A stretch of DNA of 64,000 nucleotides from Paenilisteria rustica (GCF_013820765.1 NZ_JABJVM010000001.1:310001-374000), one strand, 5' to 3'; shown: positions 8,282 through 19,577, counted from the stretch's first letter. Numbers and translations: made by a program. Notes: generated from the letters alone by a model not told the origin.

Positions 8282-9802
8282 ATGTCGGAGAGTTTACAAG
8301 AACTAGAACAAGAATTTTTGGATTATGTGAAGAAAATTAGTGCGTTTGAAGAGGCGCTTAGCTTAGTTTATTGGGATCTGCGAACTGGTGCACCAGAAAA
8401 AGGAGCGACACAGCGATCGGAAGTAATTGGAACGCTGAGTGGTGAAATTTTCAAAATGAAGGTTTCAGAGGAAATGGCAGCTTTTATCGCGGGACTTTGG
8501 GTAGAAAAAGTGAATTTGTCCGATGTAACGCGCCGTTCTTTGGAAGAGTGTAAAAAAGAATATGATTTGAATAAAAAAATTCCAGCGAAGGAATATGAAG
8601 CTTATACGAAATTGGTGGCACAAGCGGAAACGATTTGGACAACAGCGCGCGCGAGTAATGACTATGATTTATTCAAGCCTTATTTGGAGAAAATTATTGC
8701 GAGTAAGCGTAAGTTTGTGGAATATTGGGGCTATCAGGAAAATCCGTATGATACATTACTTGATCAATATGAGCCGGGCATGACGGTGGCTGTATTGGAT
8801 GATGTTTTCGCGAAACTGCGAGAAGCGATTTTAGCATTGCGTAAAAAAGTAGAGGCTGCGAGCTATCAGCCAGATGCGACATTACTTCATAAAAAAGTGT
8901 CGAAAGCGAAACAAAAAGAATTTAGCGAGCGTATTTTGACGAAAATGGGGTTTGATTTTGAGGCTGGGCGTTTGGATGACACGGTTCATCCGTTTGCGAC
9001 GGGGCTCAACATTGGCGATGTGCGGATTACGACGCGTTATGATGAAGCGAATTTCAAAATGGCTGTATTCGGCATTATTCATGAAGGTGGACATGCGATT
9101 TATGAGCAAAATATTAGTCCAAAACTGGTTGGTACACCACTTGCAAATGGTGCTTCGATGGGAATTCATGAGTCGCAGTCACTGTTTTATGAGATTATTT
9201 TAGGTTCGAGTTTTGAGTTTTGGCAGAGTAATTATAAGGATTTTCAAGAGATTACGGCGCCTGTATTCGATGATGTTTCGGTGGAGGAATTTTATCGTGC
9301 GGTGAATCTCTCGGAGAGTTCGTTGATTCGGATTGAGGCGGACACATTGACGTATCCATTGCATATTATGATTCGATACGAGCTTGAAAAAGCGATTATG
9401 AACGGTGAAATTGGTGTGGATGAACTGCGTGATGCGTGGAATGATAAGTATGAAGCCTATTTGGGTGTTCGACCAGAAACGGATGCGGATGGGATTTTGC
9501 AAGATATTCACTGGTCTGGTGGCGATTTCGGTTACTTCCCATCCTACGCGTTAGGTTATATGTATGCCGCGCAACTGTTTGCGACTTTGTCTAAGGAGAT
9601 TCCAAACGTATCAGAAATTCTGGCAAGCGATGACTATTCTCCAATTCGCGAATGGCTAACGGAGCACGTGCATCAGTACGGGATGCTGAAAAAACCATTG
9701 GAAATTTTGACGAACACAACAGGTGAAGGCCTAAATCCAGATTATTTAATTCAGTTACTAAATGACCGCTACAACTTTATTTACAAATTAAATGAGGCGT
9801 GA
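8282..9802 (+). CDS. M32 family metallocarboxypeptidase (thermostable carboxypeptidase Taq type)
   Basis: This 506-residue enzyme has the size of M32 carboxypeptidases, which remove C-terminal residues from peptides in the cytoplasm. The zinc motif HEGGH occurs in GIIHEGGHAIYEQN with a downstream Glu in NGASMGIHESQSL, as in the family. Other conserved blocks are YWDLRTGAPEKGA near the start and the IRxxADTLTYPLHIMIRYELE segment. An AGGAAATGGG stretch precedes the ATG. It is 18 bp downstream of the methyltransferase gene and probably co-transcribed. Confidence 0.93.
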   Translation: MSESLQELEQEFLDYVKKISAFEEALSLVYWDLRTGAPEKGATQRSEVIGTLSGEIFKMKVSEEMAAFIAGLWVEKVNLSDVTRRSLEECKKEYDLNKKIPAKEYEAYTKLVAQAETIWTTARASNDYDLFKPYLEKIIASKRKFVEYWGYQENPYDTLLDQYEPGMTVAVLDDVFAKLREAILALRKKVEAASYQPDATLLHKKVSKAKQKEFSERILTKMGFDFEAGRLDDTVHPFATGLNIGDVRITTRYDEANFKMAVFGIIHEGGHAIYEQNISPKLVGTPLANGASMGIHESQSLFYEIILGSSFEFWQSNYKDFQEITAPVFDDVSVEEFYRAVNLSESSLIRIEADTLTYPLHIMIRYELEKAIMNGEIGVDELRDAWNDKYEAYLGVRPETDADGILQDIHWSGGDFGYFPSYALGYMYAAQLFATLSKEIPNVSEILASDDYSPIREWLTEHVHQYGMLKKPLEILTNTTGEGLNPDYLIQLLNDRYNFIYKLNEA

Positions 9803-9876
9803 AAAGCGTTTACATCTAAAAATAAGGTTGACCCGCCCTCATTTGAAAGCTATAATAATGAAATAACTTGAAGAAA

Positions 9877-10090
9877 TCGAGACAAACGCTAAGCATAATA
9901 CGGAGTCCTGCTCACTAATTTTTTTATGGGTAGGGCGAAGATTATGCTTTACACAAATTGAGCGAAAGCGTTTGTAATCAAGAGATTTGTCGGAAGCCGG
10001 AAGCGGAGTGTACAACTGGACATGAGAACCGGAAGTCTGGAAAATCTCTTGATTGCGAGCGCTTGTCGCCAATTTACTTGGGTTATGCAC
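9877..10090. repeat. Family A palindromic element, copy 1
   Basis: This element begins GAGACAAACGC and ends GGGTTATGCAC. It contains the family core: GAGCGAAAGCGTTTGTAATC on the left and GATTGCGAGCGCTTGTCGCC on the right, and the inner arms ATCAAGAGATTT / AAATCTCTTGAT. Two copies of GCCGGAAG / ACCGGAAG lie inside. A shorter nested stem (AAGCATAAT / ATTATGCTT) occurs in the left part. It sits directly upstream of the xpt riboswitch and after the M32 gene, which has no other visible terminator. Confidence 0.8.
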
Positions 10091-10104
10091 TACACTAGAA
10101 AGAT

Positions 10105-10178
10105 TCACTTGTATAAAAGCTGTGATATGGACAGCAAGTTTCTACCCAGTTACCGTAAATAACTGGACTATGAGTGAG
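10105..10178 (+). promoter_or_regulatory. Purine riboswitch (guanine/xanthine-responsive class) upstream of xpt
   Basis: The aptamer core is present: CACTTGTATAA, the P2 arm around GTGATATGG, CAAGTTTCTACC, the P3 arm ACCGTAAAT, and ACTATGAGTG closing P1. The ligand-pairing base in GGACTATG is C, which marks the guanine/hypoxanthine class rather than adenine. A terminator hairpin follows at 10196-10221, so ligand binding should stop transcription of xpt-pbuX. Confidence 0.93.
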
Positions 10179-10195
10179 AGTAACGTTTTATAAGG

Positions 10196-10221
10196 AAGGT
10201 AGCTGCTTGCTGCCTTTTTAC
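10196..10221 (+). terminator. Riboswitch expression-platform terminator
   Basis: AGGTAGC and GCTGCCT pair around a short loop and are followed by TTTTT. Its place between the purine aptamer and xpt fits transcriptional attenuation. Confidence 0.8.
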
Positions 10222-10245
10222 GTCTACTTCTCATTATTAGTATGA

Positions 10246-12191
<1,946 letters not shown>

Positions 12192-12206
12192 CAATCGTTT
12201 ACTGTG

Positions 12207-12241
12207 GATTTCTATGGTATAATAATGGCTACATAGAAATC
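12207..12241 (+). promoter_or_regulatory. Perfect inverted repeat around the ypcP promoter -10 box
   Basis: GATTTCTATG (12207-12216) and CATAGAAATC (12232-12241) are exact 10-bp inverted arms with a 15-bp spacer that contains TATAAT (12218-12223). No T-run follows, so it is not a standard terminator. It could be an operator or a 5' UTR stem-loop. Confidence 0.6.
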
Positions 12242-12255
12242 TAGGGGGAACGATA

Positions 12256-13134
12256 ATGACGAATCAAAAAGATAATTTATTAGTCGTGGATGGCATGGCT
12301 TTACTATTTCGTGCTTTTTTTGCAACGGCTGTTTCTAAGCAATTTATGGTCAATCAACATGGTGTGCCGACGAATGGTGTGCAGGGTTTTATGAAGCATC
12401 TCTTTGCGGCGATTGATCAGAATAAACCAACGCATACGCTGATTTGTTGGGATATGGGTTCGCAGACGTTTCGTAACGAGTTGTACAGCGGATATAAGGC
12501 GGAGCGTAAAGCGCCACCGGAAGAGTTGATACCGCAATTTGATTTAGTGAAGGAAGTCGCAGCGTCATTTGGCTTTATTAATGTTGGTGTGCCTGGCTTT
12601 GAGGCAGATGATTGTATTGGGACGGTGACGGTGAAAATGGCGGGAACAGGTATTGATACGACTGTTTTGAGCGGAGACAAGGATTTGTTACAGCTGATTG
12701 CACCGACAAACGATGTATGGATTTTGCAAAAAGGGTACGGCAATTATAAACAATATAATGAAGCGGTTTTTGTTGAGGAGTGGGGCATTACGCCGACGCA
12801 ATTTATTGATGTGAAGGCGCTGATGGGCGATACGAGCGATGGTTATCCAGGTGTTCGTGGTATCGGTGAAAAAACGGCTTTAAAATTAATTCAGCAATAC
12901 GAGACAATTGATGGTATTCTTTCTCATGTGGATGAATTAAAACCAGGTCAGCAGACGAAATTGAAGGAAGACTTGGAAATGTTGCGTTTATCTAGGCAGT
13001 TAGCGGAGATTCATACTAGTGTACCGCTGGAGTTTGATATCGCGCAATGTGTGTATCGTGGTCTATTACCAGAGGCGATCGATATTGTGGAGCAGTACGG
13101 TTTGAAATCGTTAAGACGAGATATTATGTTATAA
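12256..13134 (+). CDS. ypcP: 5'-3' exonuclease, FEN-like (YpcP family)
   Basis: This 292-residue protein matches the 5'-3' exonuclease domain of DNA polymerase I as a free-standing enzyme. Metal-binding acidic motifs are visible: LVVDGMALLFRAF, FEADDCIGTV, VLSGDKDLLQL and the helix-3-turn region LMGDTSDGYPGVRGIGEKTA. It would remove RNA primers and flaps during replication and repair. Length and domain order fit the family. A strong terminator follows. Confidence 0.93.
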   Translation: MTNQKDNLLVVDGMALLFRAFFATAVSKQFMVNQHGVPTNGVQGFMKHLFAAIDQNKPTHTLICWDMGSQTFRNELYSGYKAERKAPPEELIPQFDLVKEVAASFGFINVGVPGFEADDCIGTVTVKMAGTGIDTTVLSGDKDLLQLIAPTNDVWILQKGYGNYKQYNEAVFVEEWGITPTQFIDVKALMGDTSDGYPGVRGIGEKTALKLIQQYETIDGILSHVDELKPGQQTKLKEDLEMLRLSRQLAEIHTSVPLEFDIAQCVYRGLLPEAIDIVEQYGLKSLRRDIML

Positions 13135-13161
13135 AATTTAGAATTGAAAAGCTAATAACAG

Positions 13162-13226
13162 AAAAGCAGGAATCTTGTATACAGCCATTTAAGGAAATGG
13201 TACATGCGAGATTCCTGCTTTTTTCA
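13162..13226 (+). terminator. Strong terminator after ypcP
   Basis: Long arms AAAAGCAGGAATCT and AGATTCCTGCTTTT pair around a central loop that has a small hairpin of its own (CCATTT..AAATGG), followed by T residues. Confidence 0.85.
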
Positions 13227-13511
13227 TTTTAAAGCCTCTTTTTGTAGTAAAAATAGCATAAAATCAAAGCGTTTAGTAATGAAATAAAGAGTGGCCTTTT
13301 TTTGTAGCAAAACGTAAAAAAACGGACTAGGAAAAAGGATTTTCGTATGATAGACTAAATAGCGAAACTAGCTAGATGCGAGAAGGAGGAATAAGTACAT
13401 CTAAGAAGTTAGAGGATACTTTCTAGAAGGGGTGATTTTTTTACAGCAGGAAAAACTATTATTATAATTTTCTTTCTAAATATTATATAGTACATTAAAA
13501 GGAGATGCGAG
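13227..13511 (+). other. Leader/promoter region of the surface adhesin gene
   Basis: This AT-rich stretch contains a TATGATAGACTAAAT promoter-like segment near 13347-13361, a well-placed AAGGAGG at 13383-13389 with no conserved ORF after it, and finally AAAAGGAGATG just before the adhesin start. If the promoter candidate is right, the mRNA has a 5' UTR of roughly 140 nt, a length common for Listeria surface-protein genes. I see no known riboswitch. Confidence 0.4.
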
Positions 13512-16019
13512 ATGAAAAAATTTATATATGTTATGGCGATTATCTTGATAGCAAGTAGCGTTTTACTAGGTGCGACAACAAAGGCTGATACTTCAGTAAC
13601 GAAGGTTGGAGCGACTAATGGGAAATTTAAATTGAGTATGCAAGTGCATGATAATCCGATTGTGAGTTCGGGAAAAGTAACGATGAATTTTACGCTGGAT
13701 GCTTCGGCAGACGCGATTGTAGATGAGAATGGTTTGATTGAAGTTAGTATTCCGAAAGAGATTTATTCAGCTGGGAATTTGACGGAATTAAATAGTGATG
13801 CTTTCACATATGATCATACGGATAAAACGACAGACCCGACGCACATTTTGATTTATGTGAAGCCAGACGCTAGTTTTAATGTGGGCAAAGCGTGGTCAGC
13901 GTCATTTTCAATATCCTTTCAAGCGGTGTTAATGCGCGCGGATACGACGGTTGCATCGGATCAACTTTTTAAAGCAACATATGCTGGACAAGAGGTTAGC
14001 CAAACTTTACAAATAAAGCCGCAGCAAATTGGAACACCGACATTGTTTGAAAAGTGGTGGCATTCAAGCGTTGATAAAGATGGAATAAATCTGCTAGACC
14101 CTGTGGAGTCGCAATATAATACGTTCCAATTGGCGCTTAATATGTATAAGAATGCGGAATTAAATAATGTAACTATCACGGACAAAATGCCAGATGGGTT
14201 ACAGGTAGACCCTAACCCAGCATTGACGTCTGGTATCGATGCGGCAGATAAATCAACAGTGGACGGTATTCGGATTATTAGTTATGATGCGAACGGAAAT
14301 CGTACATATGTGACGTCAAAATATGCAAACAATATTCATTTTGACGCAACATCGCAAACTTTGAATGTACATTTTGACCATATCGAGAAAGATGAGATGT
14401 TGCTAATCGAGTACAAGGTGGGCGTGACACACATTTATGATACGTATTTGAATACAGCGACAATGACGAGTGATGAATTTACGAAATCAAGCAGCAGTAC
14501 ATTGCGGATTGATGGTGATGCGAATTTTAACAAAGTATTGAAAAAAGAGGTTGATAAAAAAATAGTGACGGTGAACGATAAGAATTTACAGTATTCGCTG
14601 ACGTTGAATGCGATTACTGGAACGATTAAAGCCGGCCAGACGTTTGTGGATACATTAGATAATCGACTTGCATACAAAAACCTCGTGGATGATGCAGAAG
14701 GTACATTTGATATTCAGGAGAAAAATAATGAATTGACCATTACAGTGAGAAAAGACATACCGATTGGTGAAGGGAAGACGCTTGTTTTTGCTGTAGATCC
14801 TAGTAAGTTAGCGGTTGGGGACACGGTGCCGAATAAGGCTTCGATTATGCTTCGCGGTGAGTATTATGATTCTAATGTTGTTCAGACGAAAAAAATTAGC
14901 GGGGAAGTTGTATTGAATAAGGTGGATAAGGATGACGCAACAAACGTTTTATCGGGTGCGGTATTCAAGCTTACTAACAGCGATGGGAAAACGTTGTATA
15001 CTGGGGCAACAAATGTGGACGGAAAATTGGCTTTACATGGTTTAGCGCCAGGCAATTATGAGTTGGTGGAGACGCAAGCACCAAATGGCTATAAGCTGGA
15101 CGCAACGCCCATTCCTTTTACCGTGACAGAGAGCTCTTACCAAACAATCGCTTTATGGGCTAAAAATGAGAAGTTAATTCGCGGAAAACTTGTGGTTCAA
15201 AAAGTAGATGAGGAAACGGGAGCCAAACTTTCGGGAGCCGAATTTCAATTGGTTTCAAATGAGGATTCGAGTGTCGTGTTAACCGGGACGACGGATCAGG
15301 ATGGGAATTTAATTTTTGCGGATTTAGTTCCTGGCACATACACGTTAACGGAAAACGTGGCACCAGCGGGATATATACTCTCCGATGAGAAAAAAGAAGT
15401 TACTTTTTCGGGAACTGAGAGTCAAGAAGTAGCTATAACTATGCCAAATAAGGCGATGACGGGTTCCGTTGTCCTGACAAAAAGAGATAGGGAAACAAAG
15501 GAAGTTTTAGAGGGTGCAACATTTACTTTGCAAAGAGTGGATGGACTTGTGATTAAAGCGGGGCTAAAAACGGATGCCACAGGTCAAATTATTGTGTCGA
15601 GTTTATTGCCAGGAGAGTATCAATTCATCGAAACCTTGGCTCCTGATGGCTATGAATTAGATGTGGAACCGGTAACCTTCCGAATCGAATGGGTGAATCC
15701 GGATAGTGTGGAAGTAGAGAAACTGAATACAAAGAAAGCAAAACAAATTATCGTGCCACCCATTGATCCACCGGTAATCACTCCTGTGACACCGCCAAAA
15801 CAACCAGAGAAAACACCAAACCCATCAAAAATTAGCGAGAAGCCGTCAAAAGTCATCGGAGTGTCAAAAACTCCAGCAAAAACAGTGACGGAAAGATCAG
15901 TGACACCGACTCCATCAAGGAAGCTACCAAGCGCTGGCGATACGACAAAAAGTGACATTGTACTTGTTCTTTCTGGATTAGCGCTTTGCATCTTTGCATT
16001 CCGCAAGAGCAGTAAATAA
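13512..16019 (+). CDS. Cell-wall-anchored adhesin with three SpaA/Cna-B repeats and an LPSAG sorting motif
   Basis: The 835-residue protein has a signal peptide (about 1-26, ending near TKADT), then a beta-rich collagen-adhesin-type region to about residue 460. Three Cna-B/SpaA-like modules follow, starting near residues 463 (VVLNKVDKDD), 557 (LVVQKVDEET) and 650 (VVLTKRDRET). Each ends in a Glu-x-x-AP-x-GY motif (VETQAPNGY, TENVAPAGY, IETLAPDGY); the paired Lys and Glu are the residues that form internal isopeptide bonds in this fold. A Pro/Lys/Thr-rich wall-spanning segment leads to LPSAGD (about residue 804), a hydrophobic helix and a basic tail RKSSK. It should be secreted and anchored by sortase. 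The ligand is unknown. The T-to-A change in the LPXTG motif is worth noting. Confidence 0.9.
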   Translation: MKKFIYVMAIILIASSVLLGATTKADTSVTKVGATNGKFKLSMQVHDNPIVSSGKVTMNFTLDASADAIVDENGLIEVSIPKEIYSAGNLTELNSDAFTYDHTDKTTDPTHILIYVKPDASFNVGKAWSASFSISFQAVLMRADTTVASDQLFKATYAGQEVSQTLQIKPQQIGTPTLFEKWWHSSVDKDGINLLDPVESQYNTFQLALNMYKNAELNNVTITDKMPDGLQVDPNPALTSGIDAADKSTVDGIRIISYDANGNRTYVTSKYANNIHFDATSQTLNVHFDHIEKDEMLLIEYKVGVTHIYDTYLNTATMTSDEFTKSSSSTLRIDGDANFNKVLKKEVDKKIVTVNDKNLQYSLTLNAITGTIKAGQTFVDTLDNRLAYKNLVDDAEGTFDIQEKNNELTITVRKDIPIGEGKTLVFAVDPSKLAVGDTVPNKASIMLRGEYYDSNVVQTKKISGEVVLNKVDKDDATNVLSGAVFKLTNSDGKTLYTGATNVDGKLALHGLAPGNYELVETQAPNGYKLDATPIPFTVTESSYQTIALWAKNEKLIRGKLVVQKVDEETGAKLSGAEFQLVSNEDSSVVLTGTTDQDGNLIFADLVPGTYTLTENVAPAGYILSDEKKEVTFSGTESQEVAITMPNKAMTGSVVLTKRDRETKEVLEGATFTLQRVDGLVIKAGLKTDATGQIIVSSLLPGEYQFIETLAPDGYELDVEPVTFRIEWVNPDSVEVEKLNTKKAKQIIVPPIDPPVITPVTPPKQPEKTPNPSKISEKPSKVIGVSKTPAKTVTERSVTPTPSRKLPSAGDTTKSDIVLVLSGLALCIFAFRKSSK

Positions 16020-16028
16020 GGATATAGA

Positions 16029-16427
16029 TTAGAGCGACTTCTTCTTACTTTTCTGGATAGCTTGGCGGGCCAAATCATCGGCTTTCTTGTTAGAAGCGCT
16101 AGGAATCCATTGAATAAAGAAGAGGTCGATCGATTCTATTAATGGAAGGATGGAATCTAAATGTGGTTGAAATAGCGGATTTTTTGCATAACGTTTTTCG
16201 ATGGCTTCAATTGCCACTTTTGAATCGGAATAGAGCCGAATGAAAGTTGGCTCATAAGTAACGGCCTGTATTAGCGCCATTTTAATCGCAATAAATTCTG
16301 CTTCATGATTACTCAAAATACCCAACGGAATACTTATCTGTTCATAAACACCATCCGCAGTAATCACAATCCCGACTCCACTAGGACCAGGATTGCCAGC
16401 ACTAGCACCATCGACGTAGATTTCCAA
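16029..16427 (-). CDS. RNase HI-like protein (reverse transcriptase-like, YpeP type)
   Basis: The 132-residue protein has an RNase H fold with its acidic residues visible: IYVDGASAGNPGPSG (Asp), SNHEAEFIAI (Glu), RLYSDSKVAIEAI (Asp) and KKADDLARQA (Asp). It probably cleaves RNA in RNA-DNA hybrids or is a dedicated relative; activity is inferred. The start codon is TTG at 16427, placed 8 bases after a strong AGGAGGT. It converges on the adhesin gene, with only 9 bp between the two stops. Confidence 0.85.
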   Translation of the reverse strand: MEIYVDGASAGNPGPSGVGIVITADGVYEQISIPLGILSNHEAEFIAIKMALIQAVTYEPTFIRLYSDSKVAIEAIEKRYAKNPLFQPHLDSILPLIESIDLFFIQWIPSASNKKADDLARQAIQKSKKKSL

Positions 16428-16455
16428 AATATGACCTCCTTATGTATAGAAAGTA

Positions 16456-16795
16456 TTGAGACAAAACTCTATGTAAGATAGGACCTCCCAGTTTGTCACT
16501 ATTGGGTAGACTGTAATCCTGCTTTAAACAAATCGAGCGAAAGCGTTTGTATCCGATAAGTTTGGTGGAAAAAAGGAAGGCAGACTCACTGCGTTCCTCT
16601 GCATATTGAGGTTCTAATTCGCCTTGCTTCAAAGAACCACAACAAAGCGTAGCGTAGAAGAACCGGAAGTCCGCCAAACAATAATGGATTACATGCTCGC
16701 GTTGCTCTCATGCATATTGGGACTGTAACTCATTGCATTTCGAACAGTCCCAACAATACGAGCGCTTGTCGCCGATATACTTGGTGTATACTCAA
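16456..16795. repeat. Family A palindromic element, copy 2, with two nested family D hairpins
   Basis: The left end TTGAGACAAAACTC and the right part GAGCGCTTGTCGCC belong to family A, as does CGAGCGAAAGCGTTTGTATC. The middle is expanded by two inserts: around 16595-16652 (GCATATTGAGGTTCTAATTC..AAGAACCACAACAA) and around 16697-16757 (GCATATTGGGACTGTAACTC..CAGTCCCAACAA). Each insert is a family D hairpin whose arms (GGTTCT/AGAACC, GGGACTG/CAGTCCC) changed together. The element fills the gap between the RNase HI-like gene and the cold-shock gene. Minus-strand open frames here are repeat-derived. Confidence 0.8.
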
Positions 16796-16796
16796 C

Positions 16797-16997
16797 TCAA
16801 TCTTTCTGTACGTTTGTGGCTTGGGGGCCGCGATTGCCTTCTACAATTTCGAAGGTAACGCTTTGTCCTTCATCGAGTGATTTGTAGCCGTCTCCTTGGA
16901 TAGCGGTGAAGTGGATGAAGATGTCCTCGCCGTTTTCGATCTCTAGAAAACCATAACCTTTTTCATTGCTGAACCATTTTACTTTTCCATTTTGCAT
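16797..16997 (-). CDS. cspD: Cold-shock protein
   Basis: The 66-residue protein is a complete cold-shock domain, with RNP1 (KGYGFLEI) and RNP2 (DIFIHFTAI) motifs and the opening [10 protein letters not shown]. Such proteins bind single-stranded RNA and DNA as chaperones. A TAGGAGGAATTC ribosome-binding site precedes the ATG. It lies divergent from mntR. The name cspD follows the Listeria gene at this place and is tentative, because paralogues are nearly identical. The variants WFSNEKG and IENGEDIF are slightly unusual for the family. Confidence 0.93.
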   Translation of the reverse strand: MQNGKVKWFSNEKGYGFLEIENGEDIFIHFTAIQGDGYKSLDEGQSVTFEIVEGNRGPQATNVQKD

Positions 16998-17256
16998 CGA
17001 ATGAATTCCTCCTAAGTTTGGTCAAATGGCTAGTAAGAGAAACTAGAGTAGACCTTTTTTCATACGGCAGGACATGGCGACAAGCGAGTATGATATGTTA
17101 ATAATAAACCTGTGGCTGTGGCTACGTCAAGTTGTTTCTGAAGCGTTTACATCGATTCCGTTTTTTTCGGAAAAATGAACCCTTTGGAGAGGCGATTTCT
17201 GGCAGGGTATGTTAGAATGGAGAGGTGAAAGAAATCAAGGTTGGAGGAAACTGAAA

Positions 17257-17685
17257 ATGCCAACACCAAGCATGGAAGACTATATCGAGAAAATCTATTC
17301 ATTGATTGAATCCAAAGGTTATGCTCGAGTATCAGATATTGCGGAGGAGCTTTTAGTGCATCCGTCTTCTGTTACAAAAATGGTTCAGAAACTGGATAAA
17401 GATGAATATCTGGTGTATGAGAAATATCGTGGCTTAATTTTAACGCCAAAGGGGAAAACGATTGGGAAACGGTTGCTAGAACGGCATGCGTTGCTTGAGA
17501 ATTTTCTTGGGATTATTGGTGTGGAAGAGGCACGCATTTATGAAGATGTGGAAGGAATTGAGCATCATTTGAGCTGGAATTCGATTAACCGAATTGGTGA
17601 TGTCGTCCAGTTTTTTGAAGAGAACCCGGATGCCCTTGCTAAACTTCAGGGAATGCAACATGTGCCGCGATATCCAGAAGATTAA
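17257..17685 (+). CDS. mntR: Manganese-dependent transcriptional regulator MntR
   Basis: This 142-residue DtxR-family repressor senses Mn(II). All the metal ligands of B. subtilis MntR are present at the same positions: Asp8, Glu11, His77, Glu99, Glu102 and His103. The N-terminal winged helix ([22 protein letters not shown]) is intact. I chose the ATG at 17257, which has GGAGG upstream; the open frame extends back to 17209 without a better site. Its likely target, an MntR-type box, lies at 48336-48351 before the manganese ABC transporter. Confidence 0.96.
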   Translation: MPTPSMEDYIEKIYSLIESKGYARVSDIAEELLVHPSSVTKMVQKLDKDEYLVYEKYRGLILTPKGKTIGKRLLERHALLENFLGIIGVEEARIYEDVEGIEHHLSWNSINRIGDVVQFFEENPDALAKLQGMQHVPRYPED

Positions 17686-17880
17686 TTTTTGAAAAGATTT
17701 CCTGTCAGTGCTAATGGCTTTTACGCGCAATTTTTGTGAAAGGCTCAAGACTAGTACTCAGCCGGTTTATTTCCGGTGCAACAAAAAGAAAGCCGTTACA
17801 TTGCGATTTGACAAGTGTCTTGTCGAGATGCGGCATTGGCAGGAATTTTTTAATAGTTACATATTGAGAGGGGAATTTAA

Positions 17881-19560
17881 ATGGCAAACAAAGTAAAGTC
17901 TGACATTGAAATCGCATCCGTAGCAGAAATCAAACCAATCACAGAGGTTGCAGAGGCAATTGGATTAAGTGTAGAGGAATTGGAGTTGTTTGGTAAGTAT
18001 AAGGCGAAACTGAGCTATGACACGATTCACTCGCTTGTGAACAAAGAGGATGGCAAATTGGTGCTGGTGACGGCGATCAATCCAACACCTGCGGGCGAGG
18101 GGAAATCGACGGTAACGGTTGGACTCGGAGACGCTCTTGCGAAAAAGAAAAAGACAATGATTGCGCTTCGTGAACCTTCGCTTGGCCCAACAATGGGGAT
18201 TAAAGGTGGCGCGACTGGTGGTGGTTATGCGCAGGTTATTCCGATGGAGGATATTAATCTTCATTTTACTGGTGATTTTCATGCGATAACGGCGGCAAAC
18301 AATGCGTTGTCAGCGTTTATTGATAATCATATGCAACAAGGTAACGAGCTTCGTATTGATCAACGCCGCATCGTTTGGAAACGCGTGGTTGATTTGAATG
18401 ATCGTGCACTACGCAAAGTGATTGTTGGTCTTGGTGGGCCGATTCAAGGTGTGCCGCGCGAAGATGGTTTTGACATTACGGTAGCATCTGAAATTATGGC
18501 GATTATTTGCTTGGCGAGTGATTTGAAGGATTTGAAACATCGCTTGAGTGAAATCGTGATTGGCTATAATTATGATCGTGAGCCTGTAACAGTTGGTGAA
18601 ATGGGTTATGAGGGCGCGCTGACATTGTTATTGAAGGAAGCGCTTAAGCCAAACTTGGTGCAGACGCTCGAGCACACGCCGGCAATTGTTCATGGTGGAC
18701 CTTTTGCGAATATTGCGCATGGTTGTAACAGTATTTCGGCAACAAAAACAGCGCTTAAGTTAGCGGATTATGTCGTGACAGAGGCTGGTTTTGGTGCGGA
18801 TCTTGGTGCGGAGAAATTCCTTGATATTAAGGTGCCAGCGCTTGATAAAGCTCCGGATTGTGTCGTTATTGTAGCGACAATTCGCGCGCTTAAGATGCAC
18901 GGCGGTGTTGCGAAAACGGAACTTGGCGCGGAGAATGTGAAGGCACTGATTAAAGGTTTTGCGAACTTGCAAAAACATGTGGATACAGTAACGCAATTTG
19001 GACTTCCTTATGTTATCGCGATTAATAAATTTATCACGGATACAGATGCGGAAGTTGCACAACTGGAAGCGCTTTGTAAAGAATACGATATCCCGTTCTC
19101 CTTGACGGAAGTTTGGGAAAAGGGCGGTGCTGGTGGCGCTGAACTTGCAGATAAAGTCATTGCGGCGGTGGAAAGTGGCAAAGCGAACTACACGCGGATG
19201 TACGATGATGCGGATTCGATGGAAGAGAAATTAAACGCGATTGTTACAAAAGTATACGGTGGTCGTGGCGTGGAACTTTCGAGTAAGGCGCAAAAACAAA
19301 TCGTTGAGTTCAAGAAATATGGCTGGGATCGCTATCCAATTTGTATGGCGAAAACGCAGTATTCCTTGACGGACGATCCAACAATGCTTGGTCGCCCAAC
19401 GGATTTCGTGATTCATATTCGTGAGTTTATTCCGAAGCTTGGTGCAGGATTTGTCGTTGCTTTAACGGGTGATGTGATGACGATGCCAGGACTTCCGAAG
19501 AAACCGGCGGCGCTCAATATGGACGTCGATGAAAAAGGAAATGCGATGGGATTGTTCTAA
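17881..19560 (+). CDS. fhs: Formate-tetrahydrofolate ligase
   Basis: The 559-residue enzyme makes 10-formyl-THF from formate, THF and ATP, feeding purine and fMet synthesis. The ATP-binding P-loop is [11 protein letters not shown] near residue 63 and [19 protein letters not shown] follows; both are hallmarks of the family, and the length is standard. GAGAGGGGAATTTAA precedes the ATG. The 195-bp upstream region contains a small GCCGG..CCGG hairpin but no riboswitch I can recognise. A terminator follows. Confidence 0.97.
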   Translation: MANKVKSDIEIASVAEIKPITEVAEAIGLSVEELELFGKYKAKLSYDTIHSLVNKEDGKLVLVTAINPTPAGEGKSTVTVGLGDALAKKKKTMIALREPSLGPTMGIKGGATGGGYAQVIPMEDINLHFTGDFHAITAANNALSAFIDNHMQQGNELRIDQRRIVWKRVVDLNDRALRKVIVGLGGPIQGVPREDGFDITVASEIMAIICLASDLKDLKHRLSEIVIGYNYDREPVTVGEMGYEGALTLLLKEALKPNLVQTLEHTPAIVHGGPFANIAHGCNSISATKTALKLADYVVTEAGFGADLGAEKFLDIKVPALDKAPDCVVIVATIRALKMHGGVAKTELGAENVKALIKGFANLQKHVDTVTQFGLPYVIAINKFITDTDAEVAQLEALCKEYDIPFSLTEVWEKGGAGGAELADKVIAAVESGKANYTRMYDDADSMEEKLNAIVTKVYGGRGVELSSKAQKQIVEFKKYGWDRYPICMAKTQYSLTDDPTMLGRPTDFVIHIREFIPKLGAGFVVALTGDVMTMPGLPKKPAALNMDVDEKGNAMGLF

Positions 19561-19577
19561 TTTTATAGGTTAAGAAT

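Noticed and set aside
9796-9815. cre-like site (AAGCGTTTACA) at the end of the M32 gene
   Set aside because: The half-site spacing is off by one base from the CcpA consensus and it is not placed to control a promoter.
13376-13426. A 16-codon open frame ahead of the adhesin gene
   Set aside because: No conservation can be judged, and the AAGGAGG lies inside the frame rather than before it, so it is more likely part of the leader.
16402-16677. Minus-strand open frame of 91 codons with an ELEPQY motif
   Set aside because: It lies within the family A/D repeat and the same words recur at other D copies because the DNA is repeated; no ribosome-binding site or protein family is visible.
17686-17880. 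A folate or ZTP riboswitch ahead of fhs
   Set aside because: I could not find the conserved core of either class; only a small GCCGG/CCGG hairpin is visible.
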